NCBI RefSeq assembly: GCF_001077815.2
Contig: NZ_CP011310.1
Coordinates: 1,178,001-1,242,000 of the forward strand
Length of the DNA: 64,000 nt
Source: Aurantiacibacter atlanticus
GTDB taxonomy: Bacteria; Pseudomonadota; Alphaproteobacteria; Sphingomonadales; Sphingomonadaceae
Direction: 5' to 3'
The notes under the pieces are model-generated. The model worked only from the letters and a program-made list of their open reading frames with translations. It made no database searches and was not told the origin of the DNA. A program made the position numbers and the translations under genes. This document shows positions 45,257 through 54,527 of this stretch, piece after piece (the stretch's first letter is position 1; every line of letters starts with the position of its first letter).

Positions 45257-46564
45257 ATGACCGATCAACATATTACGCCCGATGGCGCAACCGCAGAGGC
45301 GCATGTGCGGCCCGCGCCTGCGACCAATACGGAACGCATTGCCAGCCTTGATCTGATCCGCGGAATTGCGGTGATGGGCATACTTGCAGCCAACATCGTC
45401 GCCTTCGGCCAGCCATTTGGCGCCTATATGTGGCCAGAGGCATGGCTGGGTCCGGTGGGCGATCCGGATAATTGGATGTGGGTGACGCAGTTCGTGCTCA
45501 TCGACAGCAAGATGCGAGGGCTTTTCACCCTCCTGTTTGGCGCGGGGCTGGCCCTGTTCATGGACAAGGCGTGGGAGCGCGGTGCGGGCAAGGGGTTGCA
45601 GATAAGGCGCCTGTTCTGGTTGCTCCTGTTCGGATTGTTCCATTTCTATTTCATATGGCGAGGGGACATTCTTGTTTTATATTCGCTGGTGGGCTTTGTC
45701 GCGATTACATTCCTGCGCTGGTCTGCACGCAATTTACTGATCGTGGGACTGCTCGGTTATTTCATGAGTGGAATGGTCTATTTGCTGGTCATCGGATTGC
45801 CCTATTTCATCGTTGACACGTCTATGGGCAACACGCCTGAGATGGCTGAGGGCCGCGCAGGACTGGTAGAGGCGCAAGTGGCGGCAACTGCCGATGATGC
45901 CGCTGAAACGCAGATCCTGACCAACGGCAGCTATATCGATTTCGTGCAGCACAACCTGACCGAGCACCTGACCGATCCTTTGAACAGTGCCCTGCTCTTC
46001 GCTTTCGAAACCTTGCCTCTGATGCTGATTGGCATGGGTCTGTATCGCGTGGGACTGTACAGTGGCGGCTCTTCGCCACGCAAACAGGCAATGTGGGGCT
46101 GGGCAGGTATAATAATCGGTTCGATCCTTACGCTTCTATTGGCGCTCTGGATCAGGGATCAGGGGCTGACTTATTGGGGCACGCTCGCGTCCTTTATCGC
46201 GTTCTCCTTTTACCCCAAACTTCCGGTCATATTGGGCCTGGCCGCCGTTCTGGCATTGTGGGGCAGGACGGCTGAGGGATGGCTGGCAGAGCGCCTTTCC
46301 GCAGCAGGACGCGCGGCCTTTACCAATTATCTTGGTATGTCGGTGTTGATGATGCTGCTCTTCCACCCGTGGGCCGGCGGGCTGTGGGGTAAATTTACCC
46401 GACCTGAGCTATATTTCGTCGTGCTGTTTGGATGGGCGGTGATGCTGGCCTGGTCAAAACCATGGCTGGAACGTTTCCGATACGGTCCGCTCGAATGGCT
46501 GTGGCGCTGCCTGACCTATGGCCGCCTGTTTCCTCTACGTCGCCAGTCTGCGGGTGATAATTAG
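45257..46564 (+). CDS. DUF418-family multipass membrane protein
   Basis: A 435-residue protein with about ten membrane helices. The start (ERIASLDLIRGIAVMGILAA) and FALLLFGAGLALFMDKA-like region (RGLFTLLFGAGLALFMDKAW) are family hallmarks, as is AGRAAFTNYLGMSVLMMLLF near the C-terminus. GGGG lies upstream of the ATG at 45257. Function unknown; the fold is related to acyltransferases of the YeiB/DUF418 kind. Confidence 0.85.
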   Translation: MTDQHITPDGATAEAHVRPAPATNTERIASLDLIRGIAVMGILAANIVAFGQPFGAYMWPEAWLGPVGDPDNWMWVTQFVLIDSKMRGLFTLLFGAGLALFMDKAWERGAGKGLQIRRLFWLLLFGLFHFYFIWRGDILVLYSLVGFVAITFLRWSARNLLIVGLLGYFMSGMVYLLVIGLPYFIVDTSMGNTPEMAEGRAGLVEAQVAATADDAAETQILTNGSYIDFVQHNLTEHLTDPLNSALLFAFETLPLMLIGMGLYRVGLYSGGSSPRKQAMWGWAGIIIGSILTLLLALWIRDQGLTYWGTLASFIAFSFYPKLPVILGLAAVLALWGRTAEGWLAERLSAAGRAAFTNYLGMSVLMMLLFHPWAGGLWGKFTRPELYFVVLFGWAVMLAWSKPWLERFRYGPLEWLWRCLTYGRLFPLRRQSAGDN

Positions 46565-46579
46565 TCGCAATTAACTTGC

Positions 46580-46600
46580 TAATGCAACAGACTCGCATTA
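46580..46600. promoter_or_regulatory. Possible iron-responsive operator upstream of bfd
   Basis: TAATGC-N9-GCATTA, a perfect 6-bp inverted repeat, 33 bases before the bfd start. It overlaps a TTGC-TAAT-GCAA palindrome. The base composition resembles alphaproteobacterial Fur-type boxes, and bfd is usually iron-regulated. Assignment is inferred. Confidence 0.4.
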
Positions 46601-46633
46601 ACAGGGAGTTAGACGGACGGAGCTTTCTCGTAA

Positions 46634-46828
46634 ATGTACATCTGCATCTGCAATGCAATCCGCGAATGTGAACTGCGCAAGGCCGCGCGGCAGTTTGGCG
46701 GAGGCGGTGCCGAAAGCGTGTATGCAAAAATGGGTAAAGCGCCCAATTGCGGGCATTGCCTGGAAGAAGCAGATGAAATTGTCCAGGAAGAGCGTGAAGC
46801 ACTGTTCGAAGCGTCCAGCGCTGCCTGA
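46634..46828 (+). CDS. bfd: Bacterioferritin-associated ferredoxin
   Basis: A 64-residue [2Fe-2S] protein: CxC at the N-terminus (MYICICNAIRE) and CxxC later (NCGHCLEEAD), the BFD-like fold. It reduces bacterioferritin to release stored iron. It lies 145 bases upstream of bfr on the same strand. Confidence 0.9.
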   Translation: MYICICNAIRECELRKAARQFGGGGAESVYAKMGKAPNCGHCLEEADEIVQEEREALFEASSAA

Positions 46829-46973
46829 AACCCTGCTCTGCTTCTCTTCTGAATTGCAATCGCAATAGCGCGTTTTTGGGTGTTTTCCGGCGTTCTTCTG
46901 TTCACCATTCCTTGCATTTTCGCGCCATTGGTGACCTAATGGCAGGCATATTTAAGCAGCTAGGGAAAGTGCC

Positions 46974-47468
46974 ATGAAGGGCGACGAAAAGGTCATCGAC
47001 TATCTCAACCAGGCGCTGACGAACGAGCTCACCGCGATCAACCAATATTGGCTGCACTACCGTGTGCTGGACAATTGGGGCGTCGACAAGCTGGCCGAAT
47101 ATGAACGCCACGAATCCATTGATGAAATGAAGCATGCGGATTGGCTGGCAGACCGCATTCTGTTCCTTGATGGGCTGCCGAATTTCCAGGCCCTGCATAA
47201 ATTGAAGGTTGGTGAAACGGTCGAGGAAATCCTCAAGGCTGATCTCATGCTGGAGCAGGAGGCGATACCCCTGCTGAAAGAGGCCGCCACCTATTGTCAG
47301 GAGGTGAAGGATTACACATCAGGACAGTTGTTCGAGAATATTCTGGCTTCCGAGGAAGAGCATGTGGACTTCCTCGAAACCCAATTTGATATGATCGCCC
47401 GCATGGGCATTCAGAATTATGTCCAGCTCAACAGCAAACCGGCAGGTGAATCCAGCGAAGAGGGGTAA
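46974..47468 (+). CDS. bfr: Bacterioferritin
   Basis: A 164-residue iron-storage protein. Ferroxidase ligands E18, E51, H54 and the E127/H130 pair (ASEEEHVDFLE) are present, and M52 in DEMKHAD is the haem ligand between subunits. Length fits. Forms a 24-mer cage. Preceded by bfd, its reductase. Confidence 0.93.
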   Translation: MKGDEKVIDYLNQALTNELTAINQYWLHYRVLDNWGVDKLAEYERHESIDEMKHADWLADRILFLDGLPNFQALHKLKVGETVEEILKADLMLEQEAIPLLKEAATYCQEVKDYTSGQLFENILASEEEHVDFLETQFDMIARMGIQNYVQLNSKPAGESSEEG

Positions 47469-47803
47469 AAGCGCCTCCTTTGCGTGGCTCCCCAATGTCT
47501 GAAGTTTGGCATCTTTTGGCGATCGACAGCCGTTGAAACAGAGTATTCTTCCGGCAAGAAAGCCTAAGAACATCTTCTGATCCCCGCGGAAAAATCTCCA
47601 GACTTTGCATCAGCCTGATGCTGATTGTGCGTATGATCTCAGCCGGTCCTTACGTGCATTACGCCAAGCCAAATCCAGAAAATTCAATTGACCGCGCCAT
47701 GCTGAATGCAATTAAAGGCAGCGTTGAGAAAAAACCAATCGAAGTAGAAGCCAGGAAAAGGCACCCATTGCTCGTCAATAATTCTGGCTTCTTGAAGGAA
47801 ATG
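47469..47803. other. Upstream region of the formate dehydrogenase operon
   Basis: About 335 bases. An open frame in phase with fdsG extends back to 47618, but its extra 62 residues match nothing expected in FdsG and the bases are AT-richer than coding neighbours. I read it as promoter and leader. No operator recognised. Confidence 0.4.
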
Positions 47804-48232
47804 GCAGGTCAGCAATTGAAAAGCATCGCGGACATCGTTGCGCTCCATATTAGGAAATTGGGACCGCTATTACCTGTACTGCATGATGTGCAGGCGGAGT
47901 TCGGATTTATCGATGCCGCTAAGGAATCCGAAATAGCCCAAGTGCTCAATCTAAGTCGCGCGGAAGTCCATGGCGTAGTTAGTTTCTATCATGATTTCTT
48001 GTCCGCGCCGGACCCACGACCTGAAGTGCAGATTTGCAGGGCGGAGGCATGCAAGGCGCGCGGCGTGGAAGGTCTGATGGCCGCGGGTGAAGCTGCCGCT
48101 GGGAAGCGGGTGCGTCTGAAGACTGTTTATTGCCTGGGCTTATGCAGCGCGGGCCCTGTAGCAAGGGTTGGCAATCAGCTGCATATCCGCCTTGATGCGG
48201 ACCGCCTGACACAGGTCATTGAGCAGTCATGA
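47804..48232 (+). CDS. fdsG: NAD-dependent formate dehydrogenase gamma subunit
   Basis: A 142-residue NuoE-like protein: N-terminal helices (GPLLPVLHDVQAEFGFIDAA, LNLSRAEVHGVVSFYHDF) and a thioredoxin-like [2Fe-2S] domain with CRAEACKA and CLGLCSAGP. It passes electrons between FdsB and FdsA. The start is uncertain (47804 chosen; 47618 also open). Its stop overlaps the fdsB start (ATGA). Confidence 0.85.
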   Translation, partial: AGQQLKSIADIVALHIRKLGPLLPVLHDVQAEFGFIDAAKESEIAQVLNLSRAEVHGVVSFYHDFLSAPDPRPEVQICRAEACKARGVEGLMAAGEAAAGKRVRLKTVYCLGLCSAGPVARVGNQLHIRLDADRLTQVIEQS

Positions 48233-49758
48233 GCATGGTTCGCATATCCGATGATGCACTCGCCAAGGCGGGCGGGGCCGGTGAGATTGCAAGCGAGATT
48301 GAACGTCGCGGGTATCAAGTCGATCGAGTTTCGAGTTGGGGGATGCACTGGCTGGAGCCGCTGATAGAAATTGATGGCATTGGCTGGGGGCCGGCAACAC
48401 CGGAACGCATTGATGAGATTCTTGATGGCAAGGCCCCGGATATCTGCATCGGAAGGATCGAAGATCACCCCTTTCTTGCCCGTCAGCAGAGACTGACCTT
48501 TGCTCGCGCAGGTCGCACACGCCCGACCAGCTTCGATGATTATCGCAATCACGGAGGATGGGCGGGACTCCTCAGGGCCCGCAGTTTGACTTCAGATGCC
48601 GTGATTGAAGAGGTCTCGCAATCGGGGCTGCGCGGTCGCGGCGGCGCCGGATTCCCGACCGGCATAAAGTGGCGGACGGTGGCCGATGCGTCAGGCAGCG
48701 ACAAATATATCGTCTGCAATGCCGATGAAGGGGATAGCGGAACCTTCGCCGACCGGATGCTTATGGAAGGCGATCCTTTTGCCCTCATCGAAGGCATGGC
48801 GATTGCTGGGCACGCAGTAGGTGCACGGCACGGCTTCATTTATGTCAGAAGCGAATATCCTGACGCGATCAATAAACTCAATCTGGCAATCGCTAATTGC
48901 ACAGGGTTCATCGCCCCATTCTCTATCGAGGTTCGGGTGGGCGCGGGTGCCTATGTTTGCGGCGAGGAAACGTCGCTACTCAACTCTCTGGAAGGCAAGC
49001 GTGGAGAGGTCCGGGCCAAGCCACCGCTGCCAGCGGTAGAGGGGTTGTTTGGCTGCCCGACCGTGGTCAATAATGTACTGACCTTGGCTGCGGTCCCGCA
49101 CATTCTCGGCGAGGGCGGGGTCAGAGCCTATGATGCGCTGGGAATAGCGCGCTCAAAAGGCACGATGCCGATCCAGCTGGCAGGCAATATCAAACATGGC
49201 GGATTGTATGAAACCGCTTTCGGGATCAGCCTGCGAGAACTGATTTACGACATCGGTGGAGGAACCGCTTCGGGCCGACCTGTAAAGGCGGTGCAGGTCG
49301 GCGGTCCATTGGGCGCCTATATCCACCCCGATCAGTTCGATATCATATTCGACTATGAGACATATACCGGGGCTGATGCGTTGATCGGCCATGGCGGTAT
49401 TGTGGTTTTCGACGATACAGCGGACATGGGAGCGATGGCGCGCTTTGCGATGGAATTCTGTGCGGCGGAAAGTTGCGGCAAGTGCACCCCCTGCCGGATT
49501 GGCGCAGTGCGCGGCATCGAGATTATTGACAGGATTAGAGCAACCGAAGCTGGAGAGGGAAGGGAGCGGGACAGGTTGGAAATTGCGCCGCAGATGCACA
49601 ATGCTCGCAAGACCGCGCGCAGCCGCGAGGATGAAGTGCAGCTGCTCGAAGACCTGTGCGAAACACTCAAGTTCGGCTCACTCTGCGCGCTGGGCGGATT
49701 TACGCCCTATCCGGTGATGAGCGCGCTGAGGCATTGGCCGGATGATTTCGGTAAATGA
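48229..49758 (+). CDS. fdsB: NAD-dependent formate dehydrogenase beta subunit
   Basis: A 509-residue NuoF-like flavoprotein. FMN/NADH-binding GLRGRGGAGFPTGIKW, CNADEGDSGTFADRM, GAGAYVCGEETSLLNSLEGK, and the [4Fe-4S] motif CGKCTPCRIG. It reduces NAD+ with electrons from formate. An N-terminal extension of about 110 residues resembles the shortened NuoE-like part seen in FdsB. It overlaps fdsG and mobA by four bases at each end. Confidence 0.93.
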   Translation: MSMVRISDDALAKAGGAGEIASEIERRGYQVDRVSSWGMHWLEPLIEIDGIGWGPATPERIDEILDGKAPDICIGRIEDHPFLARQQRLTFARAGRTRPTSFDDYRNHGGWAGLLRARSLTSDAVIEEVSQSGLRGRGGAGFPTGIKWRTVADASGSDKYIVCNADEGDSGTFADRMLMEGDPFALIEGMAIAGHAVGARHGFIYVRSEYPDAINKLNLAIANCTGFIAPFSIEVRVGAGAYVCGEETSLLNSLEGKRGEVRAKPPLPAVEGLFGCPTVVNNVLTLAAVPHILGEGGVRAYDALGIARSKGTMPIQLAGNIKHGGLYETAFGISLRELIYDIGGGTASGRPVKAVQVGGPLGAYIHPDQFDIIFDYETYTGADALIGHGGIVVFDDTADMGAMARFAMEFCAAESCGKCTPCRIGAVRGIEIIDRIRATEAGEGRERDRLEIAPQMHNARKTARSREDEVQLLEDLCETLKFGSLCALGGFTPYPVMSALRHWPDDFGK

Positions 49759-50285
49759 TACTCGGCGTTGTGCTTGCAGGCGGGCAATCCACTCGCTTCG
49801 GTAGCGACAAGGCACTTGCCGAAATTGGCGGGTTCAGCCTGATCCAGCTGGCGGTCGATGCGTTAGCTAGCTGGTGCGATACAGTGCTTGTTGCAGGTCG
49901 GCAGTGTGCTCCGGTCGCCACAATTCCTGATTGGCCTCGCGCAGGATGCGGCCCACTGGGCGGGATTGCTGCGGGCCTGAGATATGCGCGTGATGAAGGG
50001 TTTGCTTCCATGCTTACCTGCGGCGTCGACAGCGCGGATTTGCCAGATGACCTTGTGAGGCAACTTTCCCCTGCACCTGCGTGTTTTGCCAGTCAGCCGG
50101 TAATCGGACACTGGCCGGTTGCAGCCTGCGAAGATGTCGAGCGCATCCTGAACGGCAGGGGCCGCCATTCAATGCGCGCCTTTGCGCATGCGATTGGCGC
50201 GCGCGAAGTGATCTCCAGCCACAAACCTGCTAATATCAACACGCAAGCCGACCTCGCGGAAATGGAGAAGCGACATGGGCTATGA
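49755..50285 (+). CDS. mobA: Molybdenum cofactor guanylyltransferase
   Basis: A 176-residue enzyme with the nucleotidyltransferase loop LAGGQSTRFGSDKAL and GCGPLGGIAAGL. It adds GMP to molybdopterin to make the bis-MGD cofactor needed by FdsA. Placement between fdsB and fdsA, with overlaps on both sides (4 and 11 bases), puts cofactor synthesis under the enzyme's own operon. Confidence 0.9.
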   Translation: MILGVVLAGGQSTRFGSDKALAEIGGFSLIQLAVDALASWCDTVLVAGRQCAPVATIPDWPRAGCGPLGGIAAGLRYARDEGFASMLTCGVDSADLPDDLVRQLSPAPACFASQPVIGHWPVAACEDVERILNGRGRHSMRAFAHAIGAREVISSHKPANINTQADLAEMEKRHGL

Positions 50286-53118
50286 GCGTCAACAAGATTT
50301 CGGAACGCCCGAATCCCATGCGCCCACTTCTGTCACACTGACGATAGATGGGCGCGATGTTACCGTGCCCGCCGGGACAAGCGTTATGCGTGCAGCGGCG
50401 CAGAATGGTGGTGCAATCCCCAGTCTTTGCGCAACTGACAACATCAAAGCTTTCGGATCGTGCCGCTTGTGCCTGGTGGAGATTGATGGTGCGCGTGGCA
50501 CACCTGCCAGCTGCACTACACCAGTTGCTCAAGGCATGACAGTTCATACCCAGACCCCGCGCCTTCAAAAGCTGCGCCGGGGGGTGATTGAACTCTACAT
50601 TTCGGATCATCCGCTCGATTGTCTCACTTGCAGCGCGAATAATGATTGCGAGCTGCAGGATCAGGCAGCCGCGGTGGGGTTTCGCGATGTGCGTTACGGC
50701 TATGATGGCGCCAACCATCTCGGCAAGGCAACCGATCGCTCCAATCCCTATTTCGATTTCGACCCATCGAAATGTATCGCCTGTTCGCGATGCGTGCGTG
50801 CCTGTGACGAAGTACAAGGGACTTTTGCACTGACGATGGATGGACGCGGCTTCGCTTCAGAGATCAGTGCAGGCACGGCGCAGGATGATTTCATGTCAAG
50901 CGAGTGCGTCAGTTGCGGTGCCTGTGTGCAGGCCTGCCCGACGGCGACCCTGCAAGAAAAGTCAGTCAGGGAAGTAGGCACGCCCGAACGCAGCGTGGTG
51001 ACAACTTGCGCATATTGCGGGGTTGGCTGCACTTTCCGCGCCGAAATGCGCGGTGAGCAAATTGTTCGGATGGTGCCGTGGAAGGACGGCAAGGCAAATC
51101 GCGGCCATTCCTGCGTGAAGGGTCGCTTCGCCTGGGGGTATGCCAACCATCAGGACCGGATCACGAGCCCGATGGTCCGCGAAAGCACTGACCAGCCGTG
51201 GCGCGAAGTAAGCTGGGACGATGCGCTGGAATTTTCTGCCACTCGGATCAAGGCCATCAAGGCCGAGCATGGCGCGCAAGCATTGGGCGGGATAACCTCC
51301 AGCCGCTGCACCAATGAAGAAACTTATCTGGTACAAAAGCTCGTTCGCGCAGGCTTTGGTACCAATAATGTCGATACCTGCGCGCGCGTTTGCCATTCCC
51401 CTACCGGTTACGGGCTGAAAACTACCTTCGGCACCAGTGCAGGCACACAAGATTTCGACAGCGTCATGGCATCAGATGTCATTCTGGTGATCGGAGCAAA
51501 TCCGACTGACGGGCATCCCGTCTTCGCCAGCCGCATGAAACAGCGATTAAGACAGGGTGCAAAGCTGATTGTGATCGATCCGCGCCGCATTGATCTAGTC
51601 AAGTCCCCGCATGTCGAAGCAGCACATCACTTGCCCTTGCAGCCCGGTACCAATGTCGCCGTGCTGACGGCTATGGCCCATGTCATCGTGACCGAAGGGT
51701 TGGCGGACGAAGACTTCATTCGCGCACGATGCGACTGGGACGAATATCAGGACTGGGCGCGATTCGTGTCGGATAGCCGCCATGCACCCGAACGGCTTGA
51801 GGCGGTTACCCGTGTGCCCTCTAGTGATCTTCGTGCTGCAGCGCGCCTTTTTGCGACCGGCGGCAATGGTTCAATCTATTACGGTCTCGGCGTCACAGAG
51901 CATAGCCAAGGCTCCTCAACCGTCATGGCGATTGCCAATCTGGCGATGGTAACAGGCAATATGGGGCGCCCGGGTGTCGGCGTGAATCCGCTGCGCGGAC
52001 AGAACAATGTGCAAGGCGCCTGCGACATGGGCAGCTTTCCTCACGAATTGCCCGGTTATCGCCACATCTCCGATAATGAAACCCGCGCATTGTTTGAAAC
52101 CGATTGGGGCGTAACGCTGGATCCGGATCCAGGCCTGCGGATCAACAATATGCTTGATGCTGCGGTAGATGGTTTCTTCCGGGCGATTTACATACAAGGA
52201 GAGGATATTCTTCAGTCGGACCCAAATACGCAACATGTAGCTGCAGGACTTTCAGCGATGGACCTCGTGATTGTCCACGATCTCTTTTTGAATGAAACGG
52301 CGAATTACGCCCATGTCTTCCTGCCGGGTTCCACATTCCTGGAAAAGAACGGGACGTTCACCAATGCAGAGCGGCGGATCCAGCCGGTGCGCAAGGTGAT
52401 GAAGCCGGCAGCAGGTTATGAAGACTGGCAGGTCACGCAATTGCTTGCCAATGCGATTGGCGCAAATTGGAACTACGCCCACCCATCAGAAATCCTCGAT
52501 GAAATCGCGCGGCTGACGCCCAGCTTTGCCGGGGTGTCGTGGTCCAGGCTGGATGAGGTCGGCTCGCTGCAATGGCCCGTCAACGACCAGTTTCCCGATG
52601 GCGCGCCAGTGATGCATGTGGAGGGTTTCGCAGGCGGAAAAGGAAAGTTCGTGGTCACCGATTATGTGCCCACAGATGAAAAGACGGGACCGCGGTTCCC
52701 GCTGCTTCTCACCACCGGACGGATTCTTAGCCAATACAATGTCGGGGCGCAGACCCGCCGCACCGCGAACACCGCTTGGCACCCTGAAGACTTGCTTGAA
52801 ATGCATCCAACCGATGCAGAAAATCGCGGGCTCAGCGATGGTGACTGGACCCGTCTGCAAAGTCGCACGGGTGAAACCACATTGAGGATTAAGGTGACTG
52901 ACCGCGTTGCCCCGGGCGTTGTATATACGACATTTCATCATCCTGCGACGCAAGCTAATGTGGTGACTACCGAATTTTCCGATTGGGCGACCAATTGCCC
53001 CGAATACAAGGTCACAGCGGTACAGGTATTGCCCAGTAATGGGCCAACCGACTGGCAGGAAGCCTATGTCGAACTGTCCGATCGGTCACGCCGGATTGCA
53101 AACGAGCCGGCCGAGTGA
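50275..53118 (+). CDS. fdsA: NAD-dependent formate dehydrogenase alpha subunit (catalytic)
   Basis: A 947-residue molybdenum enzyme oxidising formate to CO2. In order: N-terminal [2Fe-2S] domain (FGSCRLCLVEIDG), a His-Cys3 [4Fe-4S] (DHPLDCLTCSANNDCEL), two ferredoxin clusters (CIACSRCVRACDE, CVSCGACVQACP), the Mo-domain cluster (CAYCGVGCTF), and the active-site Cys in CARVCHSPTGYGLK, so it is the cysteine and not the selenocysteine type. The molybdopterin domain follows to the C-terminus. Cytoplasmic, oxygen-tolerant type by homology. Confidence 0.94.
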   Translation: MGYERQQDFGTPESHAPTSVTLTIDGRDVTVPAGTSVMRAAAQNGGAIPSLCATDNIKAFGSCRLCLVEIDGARGTPASCTTPVAQGMTVHTQTPRLQKLRRGVIELYISDHPLDCLTCSANNDCELQDQAAAVGFRDVRYGYDGANHLGKATDRSNPYFDFDPSKCIACSRCVRACDEVQGTFALTMDGRGFASEISAGTAQDDFMSSECVSCGACVQACPTATLQEKSVREVGTPERSVVTTCAYCGVGCTFRAEMRGEQIVRMVPWKDGKANRGHSCVKGRFAWGYANHQDRITSPMVRESTDQPWREVSWDDALEFSATRIKAIKAEHGAQALGGITSSRCTNEETYLVQKLVRAGFGTNNVDTCARVCHSPTGYGLKTTFGTSAGTQDFDSVMASDVILVIGANPTDGHPVFASRMKQRLRQGAKLIVIDPRRIDLVKSPHVEAAHHLPLQPGTNVAVLTAMAHVIVTEGLADEDFIRARCDWDEYQDWARFVSDSRHAPERLEAVTRVPSSDLRAAARLFATGGNGSIYYGLGVTEHSQGSSTVMAIANLAMVTGNMGRPGVGVNPLRGQNNVQGACDMGSFPHELPGYRHISDNETRALFETDWGVTLDPDPGLRINNMLDAAVDGFFRAIYIQGEDILQSDPNTQHVAAGLSAMDLVIVHDLFLNETANYAHVFLPGSTFLEKNGTFTNAERRIQPVRKVMKPAAGYEDWQVTQLLANAIGANWNYAHPSEILDEIARLTPSFAGVSWSRLDEVGSLQWPVNDQFPDGAPVMHVEGFAGGKGKFVVTDYVPTDEKTGPRFPLLLTTGRILSQYNVGAQTRRTANTAWHPEDLLEMHPTDAENRGLSDGDWTRLQSRTGETTLRIKVTDRVAPGVVYTTFHHPATQANVVTTEFSDWATNCPEYKVTAVQVLPSNGPTDWQEAYVELSDRSRRIANEPAE

Positions 53119-53225
53119 GTGTGATGGTGTTTAGCGACTTCCCTGACACGACGACCCGGCTGCGCAAGTTCCAGCATGAGCAGCCTGCTGCAAACACGCA
53201 GACCTACCGAGGAAAGGGACGGTGA
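53115..53225 (+). CDS. Possible 36-residue protein between fdsA and fdsD
   Basis: A GTG at 53115 overlapping the fdsA stop opens 36 codons (VFSDFPDTTTRLRKFQHEQP, then QTYRGKGR), ending at a TGA that overlaps the fdsD GTG. The double overlap suggests translation, but the peptide matches no family I know. It may simply be the leader of fdsD. Confidence 0.35.
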   Translation: MSVMVFSDFPDTTTRLRKFQHEQPAANTQTYRGKGR

Positions 53226-53512
53226 GCGCGATTGGTGATGCAACTGTGCGAATGGCGAACCAGATTGCGCGTAACTTTGAATCAAGGGGTTCTGTCGCTG
53301 CGGTCTCTGCGACAGCAGACCACATACAAAGCTTCTGGGATCCGCGAATGAAGGTGACGGCGTTCGCGCTTGCCGAAAACGAAGGTAGCGGTTTTTCTCC
53401 CATCGCCAGAGATGCGATTCAGCAATTAGCGGCAGGTATAATACCGAAACCCCAATCTCACGCGACGGAGTTCAATGACGTTGACGAATCCGGCTCCACA
53501 GACGCTGGCTGA
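53222..53512 (+). CDS. fdsD: Formate dehydrogenase delta subunit
   Basis: A 96-residue small protein with the FdsD pattern VRMANQIARNFESRG, ADHIQSFWDPRMKV, and FSPIARDAIQQLA. FdsD is a small subunit needed for assembly of the active enzyme. The start is a GTG behind GAGGAAAGG. It overlaps fdhD by 38 bases. Confidence 0.82.
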   Translation: MSAIGDATVRMANQIARNFESRGSVAAVSATADHIQSFWDPRMKVTAFALAENEGSGFSPIARDAIQQLAAGIIPKPQSHATEFNDVDESGSTDAG

Positions 53513-54287
53513 TATCTTCGAAATCCGTCGCGATGGATCACGGAGCGTGGTTTCGCGCGAGTGGGTACTCGAGGTGCCGGTTGCGCTGGAATTCAACGGA
53601 CTGACCTATGCCGTGATGATGGCCACCCCGACCGATTTGGAAGATTTCGCGCGTGGTTTTGCGCTGACTGAAGGTCTTGCTGCTAGTGCGCATGACTTAA
53701 CCAGTATTGCCGTGGCAAAAGTCGAGCTTGGTTTCATCATCCGCACATCTCTGGAAGGTGTAGGGGTCGAGCAGCTATCCGAGCGGGTCCGAACGCGCGT
53801 TGCGGAATCTTCCTGCGGCCTGTGCGGTATCGAAAACCTTGAGGCTCTTGCAAAAGCTTTGCCCAAGGTGAGCACCCATGATCCGATAAGGCCAGACGCG
53901 GTCTTTGCAGGGATAGCTTCGTTGCGAGAACGCCAGACGTTGAACAAGCGAACACACGCTGCGCACGGGGCGGCGTTTTGTGACCCCTCCGGACAAATTC
54001 TGGTCATGCGGGAGGATGTTGGGCGACACAACGGAATCGACAAGCTTGTTGGCGCTGCGGCTGTAGCATCCTTCGATCCGGCAGACGGTTTCTTCGTCTC
54101 GACAGCACGCTGTTCATATGAAATCGTTGAGAAAGTTGTGAAAGCTGGGGGGACGTCGCTAGTCACAGTATCCTTGCCTACTACAATGGCCGTCGATCGG
54201 GCTACCGATGCCGGCCTGAGCCTTTATTGTCTGGCCCGTGACGACAGTTTTCTCGATCTGAGTGCGGATACGAAGAGTATCGATTAG
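53475..54287 (+). CDS. fdhD: Formate dehydrogenase accessory sulfurtransferase FdhD
   Basis: A 270-residue protein that transfers sulfur to the Mo cofactor of formate dehydrogenase. CGLCGIENLE gives the catalytic CxxC, and the REDVGRHNGIDKLVGAA and FVSTARCSYEIVEKV segments are hallmarks. Last gene of the operon, which here runs fdsG-fdsB-mobA-fdsA-fdsD-fdhD. Confidence 0.92.
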   Translation: MTLTNPAPQTLADIFEIRRDGSRSVVSREWVLEVPVALEFNGLTYAVMMATPTDLEDFARGFALTEGLAASAHDLTSIAVAKVELGFIIRTSLEGVGVEQLSERVRTRVAESSCGLCGIENLEALAKALPKVSTHDPIRPDAVFAGIASLRERQTLNKRTHAAHGAAFCDPSGQILVMREDVGRHNGIDKLVGAAAVASFDPADGFFVSTARCSYEIVEKVVKAGGTSLVTVSLPTTMAVDRATDAGLSLYCLARDDSFLDLSADTKSID

Positions 54288-54527
54288 GTGAGCTGGATAG
54301 GCAGGGTGAAGGCTCTGCCGTGAGCTGCAATTATCTCTTATGATCAAGCGATGGCCGGCGGGAAATGTCAGTAACTCGCGAACTCCCTGTCGATCGACCC
54401 TGCGAAGAAGGTCTCTCACGATAGACACGCAGCCGGGGGTGGAAAATCTTGAACGTCCCCCGCACCTGCACTGGCGCAGCGCGGAACAACGCATTAGCGT
54501 CCTCCCTCTGCTATATCCGGGGTGTGC

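Noticed and set aside
47618..47803. N-terminal extension of fdsG
   Set aside because: The extra residues do not resemble FdsG proteins and the bases look like a promoter or leader; kept only as an alternative start.
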